34,603 nt of DNA from a bacterium (GTDB lineage Bacteria; Patescibacteriota; Gracilibacteria; Peribacterales; Peribacteraceae), in the NCBI GenBank assembly GCA_027592135.1, contig JAQCIJ010000009.1, forward strand, positions 1 through 34,603, read 5' to 3'. The translations under genes were made by a program, and so were the position numbers. The notes below the pieces were generated by a model. It did not search any database, was not told the origin of the DNA, and saw nothing but the letters and a program-made list of their open reading frames with translations. Shown here piece by piece: positions 8,430-16,729 of this stretch (positions are counted from its first letter, which is position 1; each line of letters starts with the position of its first letter).

Positions 8430-8822
8430 ATGGGATTTAAGAGATTCGAAGATATAGAGGCTTGGAAAGACGCAAGAATTCTTGCAAAAATGATTCGTGA
8501 AATTTGCAAAAATGAATGTGCAAGAAGAGATTTTTCTTGGATTGATCAGATTAAACGGTCAGCACTTTCTATTATGGCAAACATTGCAGAGGGTTTTGAA
8601 GCACAGTCTGATCTTGAATTCGCAAATTTTGCTGGATACGCGAAGAGATCATCTGCAGAAGTACGATCACATTTGTATTATGGTCTAGATGCTGGCTATT
8701 TATCCATGCAAGAACTTGAATCTGCTATGGACCTGTCTCGTAAAATTAGTGGGTCTCTGACTAATTTAATAAAGTATCTTAGAATTTCTCATCGGAAAGT
8801 GAGAGCTCAAACAAGGACTTAG
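8430..8822 (+). CDS. Four helix bundle protein (TIGR02436-like), paralog of 6414..6803
   Basis: MGFKRFEDIEAWKDARILAKMIREIC...LSIMANIAEGFEAQSDLEFANFAGYAKRSSAEVRSHLYYGLDAGYLS. Confidence 0.9.
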   Translation: MGFKRFEDIEAWKDARILAKMIREICKNECARRDFSWIDQIKRSALSIMANIAEGFEAQSDLEFANFAGYAKRSSAEVRSHLYYGLDAGYLSMQELESAMDLSRKISGSLTNLIKYLRISHRKVRAQTRT

Positions 8823-8869
8823 GACGTTCGCCGTTCGACTTTTAGACTAATCATACCTAAAATTGAACT

Positions 8870-10276
8870 ATGATCAATCAGTTAGGCGTCATCGGCCTTG
8901 GAACAATGGGGGCAAACCTTGCACGCAATGCTGCCCGCAATGGCGCAAAAGTTGCGGTATACAATAGAACGACTGACGTGATGCATGATTTTGTAAAAGA
9001 GTATGGAAAAGAAGGAATAATCGTCCCGTGCAAAAGTTATGAAGAGCTTATGCGGTCTCTCGATGCTCCTCGAGCAATACTGCTGATGGTAAAAGCAGGG
9101 GGAGCTGTAGATGCGGTTATCGAAGATCTTCTTCCACACCTCGATGAGGGCGACATTATTATCGATGGAGGAAATAGTCATTACCCAGACACAGAAAGAA
9201 GAACTGCAGAATTATCCGAAAAGGGGATTCGGTTCCTTGGAATGGGAGTAAGTGGAGGAGAAGAAGGGGCATTACTTGGCCCTAGCATGATGCCCGGTGG
9301 TGACATTACTGCATGGGAGGATATGAAAGACCTACTCGAAAAAATGGCTGCAGACGATGGCCTCGGAGGAAAGTGTGTCTCCTATATAGGAGAAGGAGGT
9401 GCGGGACACTTTGTAAAGATGGTCCACAATGGAATTGAATATGGAATTATGCAGCTGATTGCAGAGAGTTACGATGTACTGAAGAATGTCGGTGGATATT
9501 CTAATGCAGAACTTGCAGAAACATTTGCATCGTGGAACGAAGGAGAAGATCTGAACTCCTTCCTTATAGATATTACTGCAAAGGTATTTGCAAAAAAAGA
9601 TGACCAAGGATCCGGAGATTTAATTGATGTGATTCAAGACCAAGCAGGACAAAAGGGGACTGGGAAGTGGACGACAATCTCTGCCCTGCATTATGGAGTG
9701 GCAATCCCTACAATTACCGCTGCTGTCGATGCACGTATTATCTCGGGCAGCCTCGACCTTCGAGCAAGTAAAAGACCATATACACCAGATCTCGAGGAGC
9801 CTATTCCTAATAAAGAGAAAATGCGAACGATGGTGCGCAGTGCACTGCACCTCAGTATATTGTGTGCGTACAAGCAGGGGTTTCAGCTTATGGAAAAAGC
9901 AAGCGAAGAGCATGAGTGGAATCTTAATCTCGAAGAGTGTGCTCGCATCTGGATGGGGGGATGCATTATCCGTTCAGTTCTACTGAAGGTATTTATGGAT
10001 AGTTTATGTGGTGAATCTGCAAGGCAGAAGACTGCAGAGAGCTACTTCTCCAGTCAATTTGGAGGAGAAAAGCAGGTCTACTGGCGACAAGTCCAAGAAC
10101 TGTCAGCAAGTAGAGGTATTCCAATTCCTGCTATGTCTGCCTCACTAAGTTACTATGATGCGATACGAAGAGACCGCCTCCCACAGAATATCATCCAGGC
10201 CCAGAGAGACTTTTTTGGAGCCCATACATTTGCTCGTACCGACAAAGAGGGCGTGTTTCATGCAGAGTGGGAATAG
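8870..10276 (+). CDS. gnd: 6-phosphogluconate dehydrogenase (decarboxylating)
   Basis: 468 aa; GLGTMGANLARN, IIDGGNSHYPDTERR, MVHNGIEYGIMQLIAE, DQAGQKGTGKWT. Confidence 0.96.
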   Translation: MINQLGVIGLGTMGANLARNAARNGAKVAVYNRTTDVMHDFVKEYGKEGIIVPCKSYEELMRSLDAPRAILLMVKAGGAVDAVIEDLLPHLDEGDIIIDGGNSHYPDTERRTAELSEKGIRFLGMGVSGGEEGALLGPSMMPGGDITAWEDMKDLLEKMAADDGLGGKCVSYIGEGGAGHFVKMVHNGIEYGIMQLIAESYDVLKNVGGYSNAELAETFASWNEGEDLNSFLIDITAKVFAKKDDQGSGDLIDVIQDQAGQKGTGKWTTISALHYGVAIPTITAAVDARIISGSLDLRASKRPYTPDLEEPIPNKEKMRTMVRSALHLSILCAYKQGFQLMEKASEEHEWNLNLEECARIWMGGCIIRSVLLKVFMDSLCGESARQKTAESYFSSQFGGEKQVYWRQVQELSASRGIPIPAMSASLSYYDAIRRDRLPQNIIQAQRDFFGAHTFARTDKEGVFHAEWE

Positions 10277-10297
10277 AGATTTTCTGGCTCTCTTCTC

Positions 10298-11173
10298 TCA
10301 AAATAATTCATCAACAGGTCTTTCTGTTTCGTTACGTTCAGTATTAGAATGACCATATGATCCATCAGCAGACCGTTGAGTGTCGTAATTTACTGTAAGT
10401 CTTGATTGAGATGCGGTTATAGGATTCCGAGATCCTTTATCAAAGATATACAGAACACCTTCTTTCAATAGAAGCATGAGGCCGCTTCGAGAGAAATAGC
10501 CGTCATTTTTGATAGGCAACTGTATTGGAATAGATGCATCGATTTTGGTTCCAAAAGGTCTATTATTTATTAACGGACGACCAATAATGAATGGTTCTCC
10601 TTCTTTGAGGGAATAAGTGTTTCCTTCTGCTTTTATGATGCAAGTGGACTCGTCTTCCCCTGGTGAGAATGTAATATCTGTCTTACTGGTAGCCGTAATC
10701 ACCCCTGACTGAGAAGCATCAAATCCAAAAGGACCTTCGTTTTCGTCCCAGTACTTATTAACGATATTCGTACCAAACGGGTAGCACCTGCGCAAAAGTA
10801 ATGTAGCCTCATTTACATAGTTAGGTATGTCAGACAATCTATTCAGCGCTAAAAATATAGTATTCAATGTATCATTTGGATCTTGGTTGGCAAGAGTAGT
10901 GAAATTATGGCGATGAGTACGTTTTACTAAGTCTTTCAATATACCATCGAGAGTAAGATAGTCTTGGTAGCTTAATTGCGACATTGCAGTAGCCATTTGT
11001 ATTACAACGTCCTGACGCTCACTTGAATCTATTTCAGTACCTACATTATCCTGAGTAAGATCACGTATACTTTTTAATGCATTCACCCGTATCATATCCA
11101 ATGCTCCACCTTTAGCGATAGGAGAAGTGGCCAGTTTAGATTGTGGTGTATTTGGGTGTTTATTGTTCGACAT
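10298..11173 (-). CDS. Protein of unknown function with C-terminal FHA-like segment
   Basis: FIIGRPLINNRPFG...YFSRSGLMLLLKEGVLYIFDKGSRNPI resembles the FHA pattern GR..(S)..H....L..D.GS.N; start MSNNKH chosen because TATAAT at complement(11181..11186) lies 7 nt upstream. Confidence 0.55.
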   Translation of the reverse strand: MSNNKHPNTPQSKLATSPIAKGGALDMIRVNALKSIRDLTQDNVGTEIDSSERQDVVIQMATAMSQLSYQDYLTLDGILKDLVKRTHRHNFTTLANQDPNDTLNTIFLALNRLSDIPNYVNEATLLLRRCYPFGTNIVNKYWDENEGPFGFDASQSGVITATSKTDITFSPGEDESTCIIKAEGNTYSLKEGEPFIIGRPLINNRPFGTKIDASIPIQLPIKNDGYFSRSGLMLLLKEGVLYIFDKGSRNPITASQSRLTVNYDTQRSADGSYGHSNTERNETERPVDELF

Positions 11174-11229
11174 AATATATATTATAGCATAGTAAAGTAT
11201 ATTATACAATATACCAAAAGTGCATATAT

Positions 11230-11697
11230 ATGGAACCTGCGGAGCGTGACATCATGAAGCGTCAGCCAAGAAAGCAGAGTGAACATATTCTTGATGGTGA
11301 ATGGGGAAGGCTTATCTTCTCCTCTTTTCTAGGATTCTCTGTATCCTTCTTATTCTATTTATGGAGATTAAGCGAAGGAATGTCATTGGGGCTTGCAAGA
11401 ACAGAGACGCTAACACTCGCGATAATGTTCGAGCTCTTCCTCGCATTCTCTACACGAAGTAATCAGCCAATTTGGAAGGTTGGATTCTTCTCAAATAGAT
11501 GGATGATTGGTGGAATACTTATTCCATTTGCTGCATAATTTATTTTGCTTTATACACCGCTCGGAAATCTATTTTATCTCGAGTATATTTCGTTGCACGA
11601 TTGGCTTGTCATTGCAGGTATTGCAATAATTCCAATTGCATTACTGGAATGTCTCAAATGTATTCCAGGCAACAAAAGATCAATAAAGTCGCTTTAA
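11230..11697 (+). pseudogene. C-terminal remnant of a cation-transporting P-type ATPase, with in-frame TAA
   Basis: MEPAERDIMKRQPRKQSEHIL...TRSNQPIWKVGFFSNRWMIGGILIPFAA[TAA]FILLYTPLGNLFYLEYISLHDWLVIAGIAIIPIALLECLKCIPGNKRSIKSL*; same frame on both sides of the TAA at 11536-11538. Confidence 0.8.
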
Positions 11698-11700
11698 AAG

Positions 11701-12834
11701 ATGTCAGGAATAGGTCACTATGATGGCATGACAGATCGTACGTATAAAACGATTATGGTGGGGTACGTAATTATCCCTCTTGTCGCTGTAGTTACAGCAA
11801 TAGTGTTGCTGTGGAATAATGTTATAAATAGTACGGATTTGTTTCTGTTGATTGTATTTCAAGTTCTTTCTGTATTAGGAATTACTGTTGGATTTCATCG
11901 TATGCTTACACACGATGGATTCAAGTCATCAACGCCCACCCGCCTCTTCTTTACTCTCTGTGGATGCATGGCGTTAGAAGGTAAGCCTTTGGCATGGATT
12001 GCAACGCATGTAAAACATCATGCGCACTCAGACCACGAAGACGACCCTCATAGTCCACTAGAAGGATTTTGGCATGGTCATATGGGATGGGTATTTTCTC
12101 AGGAAAACTTCGAGGATCCTAAAGTCTATTGTCCGCATTTACTCGAAGACAAAGTGACAATGTTCGCCGAAAAAACATACTTCTTTTGGCCACTCCTTTC
12201 GTTTGCTATTTGCTATGCAGTAGGAGGATGGACAGGTCTCCTCTGGGGAGGGTTAGTGCGTTCGTTCCTCACCACGCACATCACCTGGAGTGTAAACTCT
12301 ATCTGTCATACATTTGGATCTCGCGGTTTTGAAACTACAGATGAAAGTCGTAATAACTGGCTTATCGGATTATTAGCTCTTGGAGAAGGCTGGCACAACA
12401 ACCACCACGCATTTCCACGCAATGCTTTCCATGGAATGCGTTGGTATCAGTTTGATCTATCGGGGATAGTGATTCGCAATCTTGAGAGATTAGGTCTTGC
12501 ATGGGATGTGCAACGTATTGGAAAAGAAACCCAAGAGGCTCATAAGCTAAAAGGTCTGACAATGCATCAAAATATAGCAGATCTTAAAGCTGAACTTGGA
12601 GAATTTATAGATCATGCACGACATGAGTTAGATCTGATGATACTCAAGCTTCCACCAAAAAAAGTCGCTGCACTGCGCTTGGCGCATGAAAAAACAATGA
12701 AGCGCTATACAGATATTCAACTAAGTCTTGCAAGGCGCAGAAACATGAAGCGCAAGGCAATCGAAAAGCGTCACGAAGAAGTAGCGAAGCTTTTGGAGAT
12801 TGCGAAGAGGAGGATGAAGATGGTGATCCCATGA
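11701..12834 (+). CDS. Fatty acid (acyl-CoA/delta-9 type) desaturase with C-terminal charged helical extension
   Basis: His boxes HRMLTH, HVKHHAHSDHEDD, GEGWHNNHH; alternative start ATG at 11728 (MTDRTYK). Confidence 0.93.
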   Translation: MSGIGHYDGMTDRTYKTIMVGYVIIPLVAVVTAIVLLWNNVINSTDLFLLIVFQVLSVLGITVGFHRMLTHDGFKSSTPTRLFFTLCGCMALEGKPLAWIATHVKHHAHSDHEDDPHSPLEGFWHGHMGWVFSQENFEDPKVYCPHLLEDKVTMFAEKTYFFWPLLSFAICYAVGGWTGLLWGGLVRSFLTTHITWSVNSICHTFGSRGFETTDESRNNWLIGLLALGEGWHNNHHAFPRNAFHGMRWYQFDLSGIVIRNLERLGLAWDVQRIGKETQEAHKLKGLTMHQNIADLKAELGEFIDHARHELDLMILKLPPKKVAALRLAHEKTMKRYTDIQLSLARRRNMKRKAIEKRHEEVAKLLEIAKRRMKMVIP

Positions 12835-12959
12835 AGCCACAAGAAATTGGAGAAGCAATGGGAGCAAGCACATCGCAAGTAAAACAGTACATTGGAGTAG
12901 TAGAAAGGAGACTGTCAAAAAAACCTCGCCTTCAAGCATTTGTTGATGAGAAAAGGTAG
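12831..12959 (+). CDS. Small HTH-like ORF (42 aa), ATGA overlap with the desaturase stop
   Basis: MKPQEIGEAMGASTSQVKQYIGVVERRLSKKPRLQAFVDEKR*; EIGEAMGASTSQVKQYI resembles a sigma/LuxR-type HTH. Confidence 0.4.
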   Translation: MKPQEIGEAMGASTSQVKQYIGVVERRLSKKPRLQAFVDEKR

Positions 12960-12999
12960 TTCCATTGCACTACTCAGGCTATAGACATAGAGTATTCCT

Positions 13000-14448
13000 G
13001 TGTCACAACTAGCCTGCTCATCACATATATACAAAGATATTTCATTGCATGGAAAGAAAAAAATCCAAGAGGTGTGTCGTTTTGCTAGCGAGCATCTTTC
13101 AGATTTGCATCGTCGTACAGGTGAGAGCTATGCACAACATGGGTGTGAGGTGGCACTGACACTCAAGGAATGCTGCACAGATCCATCTCTGCTCAGAGTT
13201 GCGATGCTGCATGATCTTCTCGTGCATCCAGATGGCAAGAAACTACTGAAGAAATCTCCTCTTACTACAGAAGAGCGCTCTCTTGTTCAGCAAATGCATG
13301 ATCTGAGGCGTTTACACATTGATAAGGATACCGAAGATCTTGATTACTTTATTGATTCCCTTCTCGAAGATTCACGCTTGTTGCCATTGCGTATGGCACA
13401 TCGCCTCAATGATGTGCGAAATTTAGATCAATTTACTCCTGCACTGAGACAGCAAATTGCTAATGAAACTTTGCACATGTATACGGCTATTGCGGGGAGA
13501 CTCGGAATGGATGCTTGGAGATACGAGATGGAAGATATTTGCTTCCGTATTCTGCAACCTGAAATAACGGAAAGACTGGAGAAACAGTTCCAACTTTATC
13601 AGAAACTTGATGAGACATGCTTGAGCCATACGGCAAAATTATTGAAGCAAAAAATACAGGATCAGGGTATAGAGTGCGACATTCAACAAAGAGTGAAGGC
13701 TGTGTATTCCACCTATCGCAAGATGGTATTGAAAGAAAGAGCGTTTGAGAAATTAACTGACAGATTGGCTCTTCGCATCATAGTAGAGAAACCTACCGAT
13801 TGTTATTTGGCACTGGCGGTTGTCAATTCTGTTATGCACCCTATTCCTGGCAAATTGAAAGATTACATTGGCGCCCCGAAGGAAAACGGATACCGTTCCA
13901 TACACTCTGTTGTCTATCCACTGCCTGGTGTGACAGAGCAGCCAATGGAGATTCAGATTCGCACTTTACAGATGCATCAGATATGTGAGTACGGAGTCGC
14001 TGCTCATAGTGAGTACAAAAATGTATTGTATGCAATGAATGCAAATGGGGCACGAGTAGATCTATTTCGCAATCTTGAGAGGATACGAGAAGAAGCTCGC
14101 AGTCCTGAACAGTTTGAATCCGCACTGCGAAATTACTTTAGGGAAGATCGTATTGCAGTTTTTGATTCAAAAAACAATCTCTACCACCTCAAAAGCCCTG
14201 TTACTGCGCTTGATTTTGTTCATCACATATACCCAAATCGATTTTCTAAATTAAAGAAGGTGAGGGTTAACGGGAGAAACCACCCTCTCAGTACTGAGTT
14301 GCATGATGGGGATACGTTAGAGGCGATCTTTGGACGTGAAAACTGTGTTCAGGAAGAATGGATACATGACTGTCTTAATGCTTCTACAAAAAAGAATATC
14401 AAAAATTCCTTACGTACATTGCAGAATAAAAATATGGTCAAGAAGTAA
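13000..14448 (+). CDS. RelA/SpoT homolog (HD-like, synthetase, TGS), GTG start
   Basis: KLKDYIGAPKENGYRSIHSVV, MEIQIRTLQMHQICEYGVAAHSEYK, TGS SKNNLYHLKSPVTALDFVHHIYP; HD region divergent. Confidence 0.92.
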   Translation: MSQLACSSHIYKDISLHGKKKIQEVCRFASEHLSDLHRRTGESYAQHGCEVALTLKECCTDPSLLRVAMLHDLLVHPDGKKLLKKSPLTTEERSLVQQMHDLRRLHIDKDTEDLDYFIDSLLEDSRLLPLRMAHRLNDVRNLDQFTPALRQQIANETLHMYTAIAGRLGMDAWRYEMEDICFRILQPEITERLEKQFQLYQKLDETCLSHTAKLLKQKIQDQGIECDIQQRVKAVYSTYRKMVLKERAFEKLTDRLALRIIVEKPTDCYLALAVVNSVMHPIPGKLKDYIGAPKENGYRSIHSVVYPLPGVTEQPMEIQIRTLQMHQICEYGVAAHSEYKNVLYAMNANGARVDLFRNLERIREEARSPEQFESALRNYFREDRIAVFDSKNNLYHLKSPVTALDFVHHIYPNRFSKLKKVRVNGRNHPLSTELHDGDTLEAIFGRENCVQEEWIHDCLNASTKKNIKNSLRTLQNKNMVKK

Positions 14449-14640
14449 GTGGCACGACATTTACTCACTTATGAGAACAGGTACAAACCCCTTCCAACCG
14501 CCCTTAGTGCCCTGTAAACCTCAATAAGCAGGATTGGTACCCTTCTGATGCACAAAGAGCAACAACGGATGTTTATGAACCAAAAATCCGAAGTCCACAT
14601 TCCATAGTGAGACTTTTCAGGGTGCCGTTAGTGCAATGTT

Positions 14641-14730
14641 TGGCGGAGAGTGAGGGATTCGAACCCTCGGACCGGTTACCCGGTCAATACATTAGCAGTG
14701 TATCCCGTTCGACCACTCTGGCAACTCTCC
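14641..14730 (-). tRNA. tRNA-Ser (anticodon GCU), CCA encoded
   Basis: Minus-strand GGAGAGTTGCCAGAGTGG...ATACACTGCTAATGTAT...GGTTCGAATCCCTCACTCTCCGCCA. Confidence 0.94.
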
Positions 14731-14739
14731 GCACTGCTA

Positions 14740-15342
14740 CTAGTATAGGGCAACTGTGGAGTCTTCCCCAAACGTCATCATGACTTTCTGTAGATCATGT
14801 ATTCCTTTTACGGTAATGACGTCTATGGAACCATTTTGCTCAAAAGTACTTACAAGAAGGTCCATTATAGGCACACGGACGATAATGCATCCCATACTGC
14901 GGAATCGCGTGTCCATTCCATTAAAGATCTCATCTTCCTGGCCGTATTCATGGAATCCATACGCTGTATGGTCTTCCCCGTCTTTATAGAGTCTTAGGAA
15001 TCGTCCAGAAGGCCCAAATGTAAGCCTGTCCCCTTTAATGTGCTTACTTTTGACAGTCCAGTTCCAGTTAGGCGTAGAGGCATTGTAGGAACGGCCAATA
15101 TAGTACACCCAACGCTGCTGACCAGTGACAACATCAAAATTGATGTATGTGCCGTCTGCATGAAATATATATCCAAGATTATTTTTGGTGTCTACTATGA
15201 CTTTATCTTCCTGCTGAATTTCCCAGTTTTCCATAGCAATTTCATGGGCTACAGGTACGGGCGACTCCGCATCCACTGGAGCAAGTGGGGCAGTCGGCAC
15301 GCTTAAAATCAGTGCTAGTAACGTAGCGGTCAAAGTTGACAT
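14740..15342 (-). CDS. L,D-transpeptidase (YkuD-like), secreted
   Basis: Signal-like MSTLTATLLALILSVPTAPLAP; YGFHEYGQ...RFRSMGCIIV matches the H...SxGC(I/V) catalytic pattern. First ATG (15354) overlaps a TATAAT box, so the second ATG is preferred. Confidence 0.72.
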   Translation of the reverse strand: MSTLTATLLALILSVPTAPLAPVDAESPVPVAHEIAMENWEIQQEDKVIVDTKNNLGYIFHADGTYINFDVVTGQQRWVYYIGRSYNASTPNWNWTVKSKHIKGDRLTFGPSGRFLRLYKDGEDHTAYGFHEYGQEDEIFNGMDTRFRSMGCIIVRVPIMDLLVSTFEQNGSIDVITVKGIHDLQKVMMTFGEDSTVALY

Positions 15343-15352
15343 AAGGTCGAAC

Positions 15353-15380
15353 ATTATACATAATAAAAATATTACGTCAA
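15353..15380 (-). promoter_or_regulatory. Promoter TTGACG-N16-TATAAT for the L,D-transpeptidase gene
   Basis: RC reads TTGACG taatatttttattatg TATAAT gttcgacctt ATG. Confidence 0.65.
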
Positions 15381-15396
15381 TGGCTTATACAAGCCA
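15381..15396. promoter_or_regulatory. Dyad TGGCTT-ATAC-AAGCCA upstream of rsmH
   Basis: Perfect 6-bp arms with a 4-nt spacer in the divergent ldt/rsmH intergenic region. Confidence 0.4.
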
Positions 15397-15416
15397 ATCT
15401 ATGGCAATATAGACCT

Positions 15417-16313
15417 ATGAAAGAGCAGTTTCCTCATGATTCGGTTTTACTCTCAGAAGTGCTTGAAACACTCTCTCCAAAAGAGGGGGATCGCATCCTT
15501 GATGTCACTCTAGGATTAGCAGGTCACGCATCTTTGTTATTGGATCAAGCAGGTCCTGATGGGACACTTGTTGGCATCGACGCTGACGAAGAAAATTTGA
15601 ATGTCGCAAAGCAACGACTTGCAGATCAAGCATCGCAATGCACATTTGTCCATAGTAACTTCAGTAAATTGCCAGAACTTGATCTTGGAAAATTCGATGT
15701 GATCCTTGCAGATCTCGGCGTTAGCTCTCCACATTTTGATGAACCAGAGCGCGGGTTTAGTTTCCGCGAAGATGGTCCTCTTGATATGCGTTTCGACCGC
15801 TCCCAAGGACGTACTGCAGCAGAGATAATCGAAAGCTATACAGAGCAAGAGCTTTCGATACTTCTTAGGGACTATGGGCAAATACCTCAGCATGGAAGAC
15901 TAGCAGAAACTCTTAAGCAGAAGCTTCCTCAGACGACGCATGAAGCTTTGAGTGCCATTGATAGTGTCGTAAAATTCAATCCAAAATCTTTGGCTCCGCA
16001 GATGTTTCAAGCCTTACGTATAGAGGTAAATGACGAATTAGGAGCTTTAGAAGCACTATTAAATACTGCACCAGATATGCTGAATTCAGGTGGGAGGTTT
16101 GGAGTCATAGCCTTTCACTCATTAGAAGATCGTTTGGTTAAGAAGCGATTTCGCGATCTGACGAGCGTTGAAATAGATAAAACGACAGGAGCTGATATCG
16201 GCACTGCCCCATTCACTGAGGTAAAACGGAAAGCAATAAAACCATCAGAAGAAGAACTCGCACAGAACCCGCGAGCTCGAAGTGCGAGACTCCGTGTGAT
16301 AAAAAAGGTATAA
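15417..16313 (+). CDS. rsmH: 16S rRNA (cytosine(1402)-N(4))-methyltransferase
   Basis: HDSVLLSEVLETLSPKEGDRILDVTLG, DLGVSSPHFDEPERGFSFREDGPLDMRFD, FHSLEDRLVKKRF. Confidence 0.97.
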   Translation: MKEQFPHDSVLLSEVLETLSPKEGDRILDVTLGLAGHASLLLDQAGPDGTLVGIDADEENLNVAKQRLADQASQCTFVHSNFSKLPELDLGKFDVILADLGVSSPHFDEPERGFSFREDGPLDMRFDRSQGRTAAEIIESYTEQELSILLRDYGQIPQHGRLAETLKQKLPQTTHEALSAIDSVVKFNPKSLAPQMFQALRIEVNDELGALEALLNTAPDMLNSGGRFGVIAFHSLEDRLVKKRFRDLTSVEIDKTTGADIGTAPFTEVKRKAIKPSEEELAQNPRARSARLRVIKKV

Positions 16314-16314
16314 T

Positions 16315-16674
16315 TTGCGTATGCTTAAGAATCTCCTGTTTCCAGAAGAAAGCCAGCGTCGCTCTTCACTTGGCCGAATGGTAAACCAAAGTACGGTGTT
16401 GCTTATGGTTTCTATAGGCGCACTGATCTTGCTCCTTGCTCTGCTTATTCTGTTTCATCAAAACAGTAATGCGACAAAAGGATACCTTCTACGAAACCTT
16501 GAGAGAGAGAGATCTCAGCTGCTTTTAGAGCAGGAAGTGCTTAATATGCAGGTTGCGAAGGCACAGGCTATGGAAAAGATCGAAAATGATCGACAGGTCC
16601 AAACGATGATTCCAGTCAAAAACCCTATATATACTAAAAATATCACTCCAGAATCAACTGAAACCGTAGAATAG
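16315..16674 (+). CDS. Small single-pass membrane coiled-coil protein, FtsL-like by position
   Basis: One TM (LLMVSIGALILLLALLILF) then a coiled-coil-like segment, directly after rsmH as in division clusters. Confidence 0.55.
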   Translation: MRMLKNLLFPEESQRRSSLGRMVNQSTVLLMVSIGALILLLALLILFHQNSNATKGYLLRNLERERSQLLLEQEVLNMQVAKAQAMEKIENDRQVQTMIPVKNPIYTKNITPESTETVE

Positions 16675-16712
16675 CTGTACATTATCCTCTGGGCCTAATG
16701 GCTAATAAATGG

Positions 16713-16718
16713 TATAAT
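16713..16718 (+). promoter_or_regulatory. Extended -10 (TGG-TATAAT)
   Basis: ATGGTATAATAGAAGGAACAAATG; 11 nt from start codon. Confidence 0.6.
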
Positions 16719-16729
16719 AGAAGGAACAA

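Larger units (their letters stand above)
8343..8846. mobile_element. Four-helix-bundle cassette 2, flanked by short-period repeats
   Basis: Left array (8343-8394), ORF 8430-8822, right GACGTTCGCCGTTCGACTTTTAGAC (RC: GTCGAACGGCGAACGTC, a degenerate inverse of the left array). Confidence 0.5.

Noticed and set aside
8291-8509. Minus-strand ORF with TFDLTTFDLTTLRPSTF
   Set aside because: It only translates the AAGGTCG tandem array and the antisense of the four-helix ORF; no independent coding support.
11230-12834. Alternative genetic code or stop-codon readthrough
   Set aside because: The TAA interruption occurs in one truncated gene; other genes end normally at TAA, TAG and TGA, so a standard code with a pseudogene is simpler.
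14449-14640. Short similarity (C/G)TTAGTGC repeated between relA/spoT homolog and tRNA-Ser
   Set aside because: Two short imperfect copies, no clear structure; could be chance.
3504-14730. Two tRNA-Ser genes (UGA, GCU) in one window as an integration signature
   Set aside because: No integrase, attachment-site duplication or boundary repeats seen next to either tRNA.
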